Assembly (NCBI GenBank): GCA_964453155.1
Contig: CAYVQU010000114.1
Coordinates: 1 to 16,978, forward strand
From: CAYVQU01 sp964453155
GTDB lineage: Bacteria > Chloroflexota > Anaerolineae > Anaerolineales > UBA11858
DNA length: 16,978 nucleotides
Reading direction: 5' to 3'
The position numbers were made by a program, and so were the translations under genes. The notes under the pieces are model-generated. The model ran no database searches, was not told the origin of the DNA, and saw nothing but the letters and a program-made list of their open reading frames with translations. Below are positions 1 through 6,140 of this stretch, piece by piece; the stretch's first letter is position 1, and each line of letters opens with the position of its first letter.

Positions 1-68
1 TTTTTGTTGCTCAACGCTTCTGTTTTGCCTGAGTTACTGCAGTAGAGTCTCATGTGCAACTCGTTAAC

Positions 69-728
69 TTACTTGTCATTATTTTCACCGAAAAAGGCAC
101 AAATATCTTGGAGGGGGCAGATTGCGCAATTCGGTTTGCGAGCCTGACAGATTTCTCGACCAAGCCGAATGATATTTAAATGGGCAGCGTAATAGGTCTC
201 AGTTGGGAACAGCGAGGCTAGGTGGTCATGGGCTTTGTCAGCGTTCATTTTGGGGGGACGGAGACCAAGTCGCCCTGAAATTCGATGGACGTGGGTATCT
301 ACTGGAAAGGCCGGTTTCCCTAACGAAAAGAGCAGGACGATGGAGGCTGTTTTGGGCCCGACGCCCTTAAATTTTAAGAGCCATTCCATGCTTTCAGTTA
401 TGGGAATATCGGCTAAAAACTCAAGATCAAGAGTACCCCGTTCGGCCGTTATTTGCCGCAGTACATTCTGAATTCGGGGGCCTTTTTGGTTCGCTAATCC
501 CGCTACTCGGACCGCATTAATGACCTCACTTTCATCAGCATCTCGCACCGCTTCCCAGGTCGGGAATTTGGCGCGTAATGAGTCAAAAGCTCGATCACGG
601 TTCACATCATTCGTGTTTTGGGAGAGAATGGTGGAAACGAGTTCATCTAAAGCTGGGAGGGGGTTTCGCCAGATGGGCTCGCCGTAAAAACGCAATAAGC
701 GTTCATGAACTTCGACAGCCAGATTCAT
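69..728 (-). CDS. nth: Endonuclease III (DNA glycosylase/AP lyase)
   Basis: Base-excision repair enzyme that removes oxidised pyrimidines and cuts the strand at the abasic site. The 219-residue protein has the usual family length. The helix-hairpin-helix reads GVGPKT around residues 122-127, with the catalytic lysine at K126, and the catalytic aspartate is D144 in the VDTH motif. The C-terminus carries the [4Fe-4S] loop C194-x6-C201-x2-C204-x5-C210, complete and correctly spaced. The ATG at 726-728 is preceded by GGAG eight bases upstream, which supports this start. It is the last gene of the minus-strand series, 204 bp after the asparaginase gene, so it may have its own promoter, although I see no convincing one. 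The key residues are all seen in the sequence; activity is inferred from the family. Confidence 0.95.
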   Translation of the reverse strand: MNLAVEVHERLLRFYGEPIWRNPLPALDELVSTILSQNTNDVNRDRAFDSLRAKFPTWEAVRDADESEVINAVRVAGLANQKGPRIQNVLRQITAERGTLDLEFLADIPITESMEWLLKFKGVGPKTASIVLLFSLGKPAFPVDTHVHRISGRLGLRPPKMNADKAHDHLASLFPTETYYAAHLNIIRLGREICQARKPNCAICPLQDICAFFGENNDK

Positions 729-843
729 CGCAAACGCTCCATAATTATTTCGGTTCTCTGATGTTTAGTATGGGGAACTGGATTTTCCGCAGCATTTCTC
801 AAAGAGCCATAATTTCTTTGGGAATGTAATTCTTTTGACCACT

Positions 844-864
844 ACCGATCAACAAATTATCGGT
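844..864. repeat. Short inverted repeat downstream of the asparaginase gene
   Basis: ACCGAT and ATCGGT form six-base arms around a nine-base AT-rich loop. It lies between the end of the asparaginase gene and nth. No T-run follows on the minus strand, so it is a weak terminator candidate at best and may be chance. Confidence 0.25.
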
Positions 865-893
865 TACGGTTTTAGGATTTTTTCCGATATGGA

Positions 894-908
894 AAGTGAC
901 AGTCACTT
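894..908. repeat. 15-bp palindrome AAGTGAC-A-GTCACTT
   Basis: Perfect seven-base arms flank a single central base, the usual geometry of a dimeric regulator site. It lies 25 bp beyond the stop codon of the asparaginase gene and about 165 bp before nth. No promoter was recognised next to it, so a regulatory role is only a possibility. Confidence 0.3.
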
Positions 909-932
909 GGGTCAGAATTCGTTGGGGACCTC

Positions 933-1973
933 TTAAATAGAGAAAATCGGGTAAGCTTCGCCAACGACGATTTGACGCCAATTTTTTACCGGGAAGTTGG
1001 GACCAAATTCAGTCAGACTGGCTAACTCATCAACCGAAATAGCGTCTAATTGCCGCAAAATTTCTAATACCACCGCCGGCCGTACTCGGCCGCGGGCATC
1101 CCCGTCGGAAATTTTGATTGCAATGCCAATCCCCGGTGAACCGGGGTGAAGTCCATCTGGCAAAATCCCAATTTGTTGGTAACCATCCGCGCCCCCCTTA
1201 GATATGATCCGGCCGTTGGTAGCTGCCATGAGTCGAGTATCAAATTTGCCTGGCCCAGATACCATATCAGGGTGAGAAGTCATAGCTTGGGTAATCGATC
1301 GGCAGGCAGTGGCCCGGTTTGAGGTTAATTCGCGCGGATCACAGATACGGGCATAGCCGTAAGCTGCATTCCAAAGTGGGATTCCGAATACCGGGGCTGA
1401 GCAACCATCCATTCCCAGCGCGATATCTTCGATTTCCACGGCACACATCTCGCTGAACGTTTGTAGGATTTCAGTTTGCATCGGGTGTTGGGGGTTGATG
1501 TAATCTGCCAGGGGCCAATTCATCATCTGAGCAAATGCTAACATCCCGGTGTGTTTACCAGAACAGTTATGTCGATTGGGGGTGGGTTCTGCTCCAGTAG
1601 CTTCCATTTTCTCGCGTGTCGGCACATCAATCGCGGCATGAACCCCACATAAAAGGTCATCTTGATCTACAGAGGCCGCGGTCTGCATGCTCTTTAGCAC
1701 GTCAAAATGATCATCTGTGCCGGTATGAGATGCACACATAATGGCTACTTCTCGCTGAGAGAAACCTAGTTTTAATGGGCCTTCATGTTCAATGAAAGGA
1801 ATGGCCTGAAAGGGCTTGGCGCTTGAGCGGAGAAAAGTTGTTGTGTGCGGATCGCCGAGGGCAGCAAGCGTCTTGCCAGTAAAATCTACAATCGCAAAAG
1901 CACCATAATGAACAGATTCTATTGCCTCACCGCGCGTCGCTTCAAGGATGGGTTGATAGGAATATGTGGACAT
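933..1973 (-). CDS. Asparaginase, R. etli AnsA-like family (asparaginase II type)
   Basis: Predicted to hydrolyse L-asparagine to aspartate and ammonia. It belongs to the serine-dependent class typified by the Rhizobium etli inducible enzyme, unrelated to the E. coli AnsA/AnsB fold. At 346 residues the length is close to that family. The visible motifs are RSSAKP (S50 and K53 form the family's SxxK pair), CASHTG at 80-85, NCSGKHTG at 136-143 (C137, K140), and DGCSAP at 189-194 (C191). The two cysteines and the lysine of the family's metal/active site are therefore present. The ATG at 1971-1973 has no clear ribosome binding site. The gene starts 18 bp after the upstream MBL gene ends, so it is probably cotranscribed with it and may rely on readthrough or translational coupling. 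Family assignment is firm; exact substrate is inferred. Confidence 0.9.
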   Translation of the reverse strand: MSTYSYQPILEATRGEAIESVHYGAFAIVDFTGKTLAALGDPHTTTFLRSSAKPFQAIPFIEHEGPLKLGFSQREVAIMCASHTGTDDHFDVLKSMQTAASVDQDDLLCGVHAAIDVPTREKMEATGAEPTPNRHNCSGKHTGMLAFAQMMNWPLADYINPQHPMQTEILQTFSEMCAVEIEDIALGMDGCSAPVFGIPLWNAAYGYARICDPRELTSNRATACRSITQAMTSHPDMVSGPGKFDTRLMAATNGRIISKGGADGYQQIGILPDGLHPGSPGIGIAIKISDGDARGRVRPAVVLEILRQLDAISVDELASLTEFGPNFPVKNWRQIVVGEAYPIFSI

Positions 1974-1990
1974 ATTTGGATGGGAAAGTG

Positions 1991-2010
1991 ATTATCCCTC
2001 CGGGGATAAT
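1991..2010. repeat. Perfect hairpin at the MBL/asparaginase junction
   Basis: ATTATCCC and GGGATAAT are perfect eight-base arms around a four-base loop. They overlap the last codons of the MBL gene and lie 17 bp upstream of the asparaginase start. There is no T-run after it on the minus strand, so it looks less like a terminator than like an RNA hairpin that could influence coupling or mRNA stability between the two genes. Function is inference. Confidence 0.4.
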
Positions 2011-2849
2011 TCAGTCGGGCTGTAATGATTTTGGAAGTATTGGTTTAGCCCATATTTGAGCCGTTGTGTGTAAAACAATTCAAGCTGAGGATCGTAATCG
2101 AATTGAGCCAATAGTTTGGAGATGTGGGGGTCAATATTCTCATCAAAAGAGCCAGCCCTTGATTCCGCTTCCAGCTTTTCGAATAATTCAGAGAAAAATG
2201 TTGCTTGCTGGCGAACATCTTCCAGGGAGATGATCCCAGAACGACCGCTGATGAGGGTGTAATCATCATATTTACCGGACAATAATATATTTAGGGTTTC
2301 TTGCCAAACTGGAATATTAGCAAACGCCAAAAATGGGGGTTGATTTTTAGCCACGCAATCGCCAATAAAGGCGATTTTCTTCGCTGGAATATCGACCCAA
2401 ATCGAACCAGCAGTCGGACCAGGTCGGTGGTCTAAGATAATTTCCAAATCACTCCAATGGAGATTTAGATGCTGGTTAAATGTTATGCTGGGTTGGGTCC
2501 AGCGCGAACCAATGATTTCAGGATACTTTTCCCATTCGGCACCGCATTCGGCAGCCTGGCCTTTAAAAACCGTAGTCCTTCCTGAGAAAATTTGAGCCAC
2601 TTTTTGATGCGCGATGATGGTCAGATCCATGAACCGATTGCCGATGGTTCGATCCGTATGCTCATCGAGGTTTACTAATAGCCGGTGCATCCCCCGGCTT
2701 TGGGTTAGTTGAATCGATTTCCAAGAACGGGCATCATCTGATTTTAAAGGGGAGTCGATTAGTAGGGTGCCATGGGGAAGGATGATAGCTCCCAATATGA
2801 CACCGGCATAGGCATCCTGGTAATAAATGCCTTCTGTAATGGCTTGCAT
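1992..2849 (-). CDS. Metallo-beta-lactamase-fold protein with degenerate metal site
   Basis: A 285-residue protein resembling the MBL-fold hydrolases in layout. An N-terminal beta segment runs into LLIDSP (29-34), followed by the region normally holding HxHxDH, a GHTxGS-like segment and a GD motif (163-164). The metal site is mostly lost: the HxHxDH region reads D62-E-H64-T-D66-R67, the usual GHT histidine is P145, and the late SGH-type histidine is R203. H64, D66 and D164 remain. It is therefore probably not an ordinary dinuclear hydrolase; it might bind one metal, use other ligands, or act as a binding protein. The ATG at 2847-2849 is preferred over an upstream in-frame TTG (2868-2870) because AGGAGA lies just upstream at good spacing. 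It sits 40 bp after the kinase and 18 bp before the asparaginase gene, which suggests an operon. Actual function unknown. Confidence 0.8.
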   Translation of the reverse strand: MQAITEGIYYQDAYAGVILGAIILPHGTLLIDSPLKSDDARSWKSIQLTQSRGMHRLLVNLDEHTDRTIGNRFMDLTIIAHQKVAQIFSGRTTVFKGQAAECGAEWEKYPEIIGSRWTQPSITFNQHLNLHWSDLEIILDHRPGPTAGSIWVDIPAKKIAFIGDCVAKNQPPFLAFANIPVWQETLNILLSGKYDDYTLISGRSGIISLEDVRQQATFFSELFEKLEAESRAGSFDENIDPHISKLLAQFDYDPQLELFYTQRLKYGLNQYFQNHYSPTELSPEG

Positions 2850-2889
2850 AAATTCTCCTGGTATTTCCAAGTAAGTGGGATGGTTGTGA

Positions 2890-3159
2890 TTACGCTTGCA
2901 AGTCTGCTGGGGTAGCTAGGGGTAATGTAAATGTGAAGTGGGCCCCACCGATGGGGGCATCCTCGATCCAAATTCGACCACCATGACCTTCAACTGCCAG
3001 GCGGCAATAGGCTAAGCCCAGTCCAAATCCTTTGGGTGCACCTTTGCCATGCAGCCGAGTGTATTTGTCGAATATGCTGGTGCGTTTCTCTTCGGGTATT
3101 CCTGGACCAGTATCGTCGATACAAATCCGGATCCACCCATCTTCTTCGATAACCTTCAC
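2890..3159 (-). CDS. ATP-binding end of the split histidine kinase
   Basis: This 89-codon frame contains the second half of the HATPase_c domain of the preceding kinase: G1 box DDTGPGIP (residues 16-23), F box IFDKY, and G2 box GFGLGL near residues 43-48, then the final beta segment. Alone it lacks the N box and the phospho-acceptor histidine, so it cannot be a complete kinase. Its first possible start is a GTG at 3157-3159 that overlaps the TGA of the upstream frame (GTGA), with GAGGG nine bases before it, so reinitiation is possible. Reading back one base at GGGAAAA (3171-3165) instead joins the two frames smoothly into one protein of about 701 residues. The gene is either made by frameshifting, expressed as a second subunit, or broken by a one-base deletion or sequencing error. 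Confidence 0.8.
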   Translation of the reverse strand: MKVIEEDGWIRICIDDTGPGIPEEKRTSIFDKYTRLHGKGAPKGFGLGLAYCRLAVEGHGGRIWIEDAPIGGAHFTFTLPLATPADLQA

Positions 3160-4994
3160 CTGAATTTTCCCTCGGGAGGTGTGAATTTGATAGCGTTTTC
3201 TAACAAATTTATGACGACCCGCTGAATCATCTCACCATTGACCATCACAGGTGGCAGTTCATCTGAAATTTCGGTGTGCAACTCGATCCTTTTATTTTGG
3301 ATGATCGGTTTAACGGCATCCAATGAATACGAAATGATCGACTGCGGCGTATTTGGGTCGGTATCGACCACTGGTTGCCCGGCTTCCAGGCGGTTGAGAT
3401 CTAGTAAGGAGTTTGTCAACCGTTGGATGCGTTCGGTGGAGCGGACCGCAATATCAAAAAGAGATTGAATCGCGGCATTTTCATCAAACTCCACCATGGT
3501 GTTGAGCACATCCAGGCTGGAAACGACATTAGCCAATGGCGAACGCAAGTCGTGATAGATCATGGAAAGCAAGTCATCTCGCATTTGATCGAGTTCTTTC
3601 CGTTCAGTGATATCGCGGAAAGCCCACTGGAGAAAATTCGTGCCTTCAATATTTACCGATTGAACATGGACCGTAATCGGAACTTCGGTTCCCATTTGGG
3701 TGTAGAGTTGGGATTCGTATGAGATCGCCTCATCTTCGACGATGTTTTCGAAACTCATCCCAACGGTTTCGTAGTCTACCTCATGAATCACTTCGATGGA
3801 GGTCCCCTGAAGTTCTGGTTTTGAATATTTGGTGAATTCGGCTGATTGTTGGTTGGCTTCCAGAATCTGCCCATTCCAATTGGTAATAAAAATACTATTG
3901 ATGCTGCCTTCAAATAAGTCTTGGTAACGTTTATGGGCAGTTTGGAGCGCCTCGAATAGTTGGGCATGCCGAATCGCTGATCCGGCCAGACTGCTGATAC
4001 CGGTCAGGACCTGTAATGCATCTGTATCAAACCGACCGCTGGCAGGGTTGATAGCTTCTAAAATCCCGATGATTTTTCCTTGTGAAAAAATGGGGGCACA
4101 TGCAATGGCGCGGGTGCGAAATCCAGTGCGTTTATCGACATCTGGGAAGAACCGCGGATCCGCATAGGCATCGGGAACAATGACGCCTTGTTGTTCTTGT
4201 GCGACCCAGCCGGCCACTCCTTGGCCGATTTGCAATGTTTTACCAACAACACTGTGTTCTCCGGTAGAAGTTGAGGCCGAATATTCTAAGGTGTTTTCAT
4301 CTTCGTTAATCAGCGCTAATGAAACCGCAGTGGTTTCCAATACCTGGCTTATTTGTCCGAGGATGCGGGTTAGGACTTCGTCGAGATCTAATGTGCTCGT
4401 GATATAAGTTGCACTTTCGGCTAGGGCAGTCATAATGCGCGCTTGCCGTTGGCTATCGGCGTGCAACCGGGCGTTTAGAACGGCAACCCCCGACTGATCG
4501 GAGATGGCTTGAATTAATGCCTGGTGATCAGCCGTAAAGAAGTGGGGTTTGGGGTGTACCAGGGTAATAACCCCGGCTAACCGATCCTGAGCCAGGAATG
4601 GGGCACTCACCACCGATTTGGCCCCCGTCGCATCTTCAGCATCATCCGGGCGGCGCAACCAGCGCTCATCTTCGCTAGTATCAGGGATTAAGACCGATTG
4701 TCGATTTCTAACCACCCATCCTGCCAGCCCTTTATCCAATGTATCTTGTAATTGATCAGGCGAGTATCCGAGGATATCGGTGCCAATAATGAGGGTAGAC
4801 GCAACTGGATTTCCCCCATCATCAAGCGCAATAATGGAGCCGGTAATAGCCCCGATGTTTTCCATGGATAGGTAGAGAATCCGTTCTAGCAGCACCGAAA
4901 GGTCAAGCGCAGTAGCGATCTCGCGGCTGACATGATACAGTAACTCCAAAGAAGCGCGTGTATCGGTTCTTTCATCTTTCGAAACTACACTCAT
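3156..4994 (-). CDS. GAF-GAF-PAS sensor histidine kinase, N-terminal piece
   Basis: Cytoplasmic two-component sensor kinase with no membrane segments visible. The domains in order are GAF 1 (about residues 25-180), GAF 2 (about 195-345), PAS (about 355-465, ending in the typical WAFRDITERK linker), HisKA with the phospho-acceptor H481 in MIYHDLRSPL, and the start of HATPase_c through the N box NLLENAIKFTP (597-607). The frame then stops at residue 612, before the G1, F and G2 boxes, which follow one frame away. The ATG at 4992-4994 has AGGAGAG nine bases upstream, a good start. No response regulator gene is adjacent in this window. The signal is unknown; GAF domains commonly bind small ligands or chromophores. 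It heads a run of genes with the MBL protein and the asparaginase, so it might control or share their regulation, but that is conjecture. Confidence 0.9.
   Translation of the reverse strand: MSVVSKDERTDTRASLELLYHVSREIATALDLSVLLERILYLSMENIGAITGSIIALDDGGNPVASTLIIGTDILGYSPDQLQDTLDKGLAGWVVRNRQSVLIPDTSEDERWLRRPDDAEDATGAKSVVSAPFLAQDRLAGVITLVHPKPHFFTADHQALIQAISDQSGVAVLNARLHADSQRQARIMTALAESATYITSTLDLDEVLTRILGQISQVLETTAVSLALINEDENTLEYSASTSTGEHSVVGKTLQIGQGVAGWVAQEQQGVIVPDAYADPRFFPDVDKRTGFRTRAIACAPIFSQGKIIGILEAINPASGRFDTDALQVLTGISSLAGSAIRHAQLFEALQTAHKRYQDLFEGSINSIFITNWNGQILEANQQSAEFTKYSKPELQGTSIEVIHEVDYETVGMSFENIVEDEAISYESQLYTQMGTEVPITVHVQSVNIEGTNFLQWAFRDITERKELDQMRDDLLSMIYHDLRSPLANVVSSLDVLNTMVEFDENAAIQSLFDIAVRSTERIQRLTNSLLDLNRLEAGQPVVDTDPNTPQSIISYSLDAVKPIIQNKRIELHTEISDELPPVMVNGEMIQRVVINLLENAIKFTPPEGKFR
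3165..3171 (-). other. Candidate -1 frameshift slippery heptamer GGGAAAA
   Basis: On the minus strand the zero-frame codons read GAG GGA AAA TTC AGG TGA. The heptamer G GGA AAA fits the X XXY YYZ rule for -1 slippage, and slipping one base back gives GGG AAA ATT CAG GTG, which continues directly into the missing half of the HATPase domain. The zero-frame stop comes only two codons later. A one-base loss from a G or A run at the same spot would give the same picture. Confidence 0.45.
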
Positions 4995-5001
4995 AGAACT
5001 T

Positions 5002-5025
5002 CTCTCCTAAACATTAAGTATAGCA
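5002..5025 (-). promoter_or_regulatory. Extended -10 promoter and RBS of the histidine kinase
   Basis: Reading on the minus strand, TGC-TATACT (5025-5017) is an extended -10 element with five of six consensus bases. AGGAGAG (5008-5002) follows as the ribosome binding site, nine bases before the ATG. No good -35 box lies at 16-18 bp, as is usual for extended -10 promoters. The element lies in the 67-bp gap after holB, so the kinase operon could be transcribed apart from holB. Confidence 0.5.
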
Positions 5026-5061
5026 TAATCAGGTGAGGGAGTAATCTTCTTGGAGTTGTAT

Positions 5062-6063
5062 CTAGGTGATGTGCGGCAACTCCAACATCAAGACTTCTAG
5101 GGTGAGGCGGGCGTTGACATATCGTTGGAGCCGTTGTTGACTTTTTTCATGGAAACTCACTAAGTTCTGAGCCTGCGTCAGATCAAGTATTTGGGCTAGA
5201 GCGTGAATTTCGGCTTTCATGTCAAGATTCGTGATAGGTGTACTTGCTCCGGCGGCAGTTAACATCACATCTCGCCAAAATGAAACCCATACTTGCAATA
5301 TTTGTTCCAAGTGGTTTCTATCTTTCGCTACCTTCTCGGCATACGCAAACCGTTCAACTCGACCAGCACTTAGCAATGTTTGGAGATCGGTCAGGCATAT
5401 CTGGCGATCTTCGATCAATTCAGGATAGTGGTGATGGTTTAACGCATATCCTGGGCGGCCACCTGAAATATGGGCGAGTAGGCGAGCCTCTTGGGAAGGG
5501 ATATCAAACGCTTGTTGTAAGCCACTTGTTACCTGGTTTATGGAAGATGGGCGCAATCGAATTGCTTCACAGCGAGAAACAATCGTAGGTAATAAAATTT
5601 CCGGGTCTTGGGCCGTCAGGATCATCACGACCTGGGAAGGTGGTTCTTCCAAAGTTTTAAGTAAGGCATTTGCCGCACTAGGATTGGCTTCTTCAAACCG
5701 GAGCAGCAATGCTATGCGGTATTGGGCTTCGTAAGGAGTTAATGCTAGCGCCCGATGCAACTCTCGAATTTGATCGACTTTCAAATTACCGCCAATTTTT
5801 TCAGCCTGAACGACTGATAAATCTGGATGTTGCATAGTGTTTAGCAGCCGACAAGTGCGGCAAACCCCACAGGGAATTCCAGGTTCGGGTGGCTGTGGGC
5901 AGTTGATCGCCTGGGCAAATCGCAGCGCAAGCGTTCGCCGCCCGACCCCCTGGGGTCCGGTGATGAGATAAGCATGCCGAATGCGCTCATTGACTAGATG
6001 CCCGCGTAGTAAATCAACCGCCCATTCGTGCCCCAATAAATTCCAGTTTGAATCGATTTGCAT
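5062..6063 (-). CDS. holB: DNA polymerase III delta' subunit (clamp loader)
   Basis: Component of the clamp-loader complex that places the sliding clamp on primed DNA. The 333-residue protein has the AAA+ layout of the family: a P-loop-like GPQGVGRRT (37-45), a zinc module with C55, C65, C68 and C71, the strongly conserved NALLKTLEEPP segment, and a sensor-1 SRC motif (IVSRCEAI). The P-loop lysine is replaced by arginine (GVGRR), so ATP hydrolysis by this subunit is doubtful; delta' subunits often do not hydrolyse ATP. I chose the ATG at 6061-6063 rather than an upstream one at 6154-6156, because the longer version would overlap the divergent pcrA start and because conserved sequence begins only here. 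The mirrored promoter beside it would start transcription at about this ATG. Confidence 0.92.
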   Translation of the reverse strand: MQIDSNWNLLGHEWAVDLLRGHLVNERIRHAYLITGPQGVGRRTLALRFAQAINCPQPPEPGIPCGVCRTCRLLNTMQHPDLSVVQAEKIGGNLKVDQIRELHRALALTPYEAQYRIALLLRFEEANPSAANALLKTLEEPPSQVVMILTAQDPEILLPTIVSRCEAIRLRPSSINQVTSGLQQAFDIPSQEARLLAHISGGRPGYALNHHHYPELIEDRQICLTDLQTLLSAGRVERFAYAEKVAKDRNHLEQILQVWVSFWRDVMLTAAGASTPITNLDMKAEIHALAQILDLTQAQNLVSFHEKSQQRLQRYVNARLTLEVLMLELPHIT

Positions 6064-6069
6064 GACCCG

Positions 6070-6098
6070 ATTGTAGCGCGGGGCGGAGGCTTTGACAA
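6070..6098 (-). promoter_or_regulatory. Promoter of holB, probably leaderless
   Basis: Minus-strand TTGTCA (6098-6093), a 17-bp spacer, and TACAAT (6075-6070) match the sigma70 -35 and -10 hexamers at five of six bases each. Only six bases separate the -10 box from the holB ATG, so transcription should begin at or next to the start codon. No Shine-Dalgarno sequence is seen. Confidence 0.65.
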
Positions 6099-6103
6099 CC
6101 ATC

Positions 6104-6132
6104 TTGTCAAAGCCCCCGCGCGGCGATACAAT
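6104..6132 (+). promoter_or_regulatory. Promoter of pcrA, probably leaderless
   Basis: TTGTCA (6104-6109), a 17-bp spacer and TACAAT (6127-6132) repeat on the plus strand exactly the arrangement seen for holB. Eight bases separate the -10 box from the pcrA ATG, which again predicts no or almost no leader. The two -35 hexamers lie back to back, five bases apart. Confidence 0.65.
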
Positions 6133-6140
6133 CCCGCTGT

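Larger units (their letters stand above)
6069..6133. repeat. 65-bp imperfect palindrome between holB and pcrA
   Basis: Two 30-base arms (6069-6098 and 6104-6133) flank the five-base centre CCATC. The inner 11 bases (GGCTTTGACAA / TTGTCAAAGCC) and outer seven bases (GATTGTA / TACAATC) are perfectly complementary; the GC-rich middle matches at 8 of 11 positions, with one further mismatch next to the inner block. The palindrome fills nearly the whole 77-bp gap between the divergent starts and contains the promoter hexamers of both genes in mirror-image positions. Confidence 0.85.

Noticed and set aside
35..44. Ten-base palindrome TACTGCAGTA downstream of nth
   Set aside because: It is a self-complementary PstI-type site without a loop or T-run and is expected by chance; the first 68 bases otherwise show nothing I can support.
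799..981. A 60-codon minus-strand frame overlapping the end of the asparaginase gene
   Set aside because: It overlaps a well-supported gene by 49 bases, has no ribosome binding site and shows no family I know. The asparaginase ends naturally, so a frameshifted C-terminus is not needed.
5238..5588. A 116-codon plus-strand frame inside holB
   Set aside because: It is antisense to conserved delta' sequence and has no recognisable domain or ribosome binding site.
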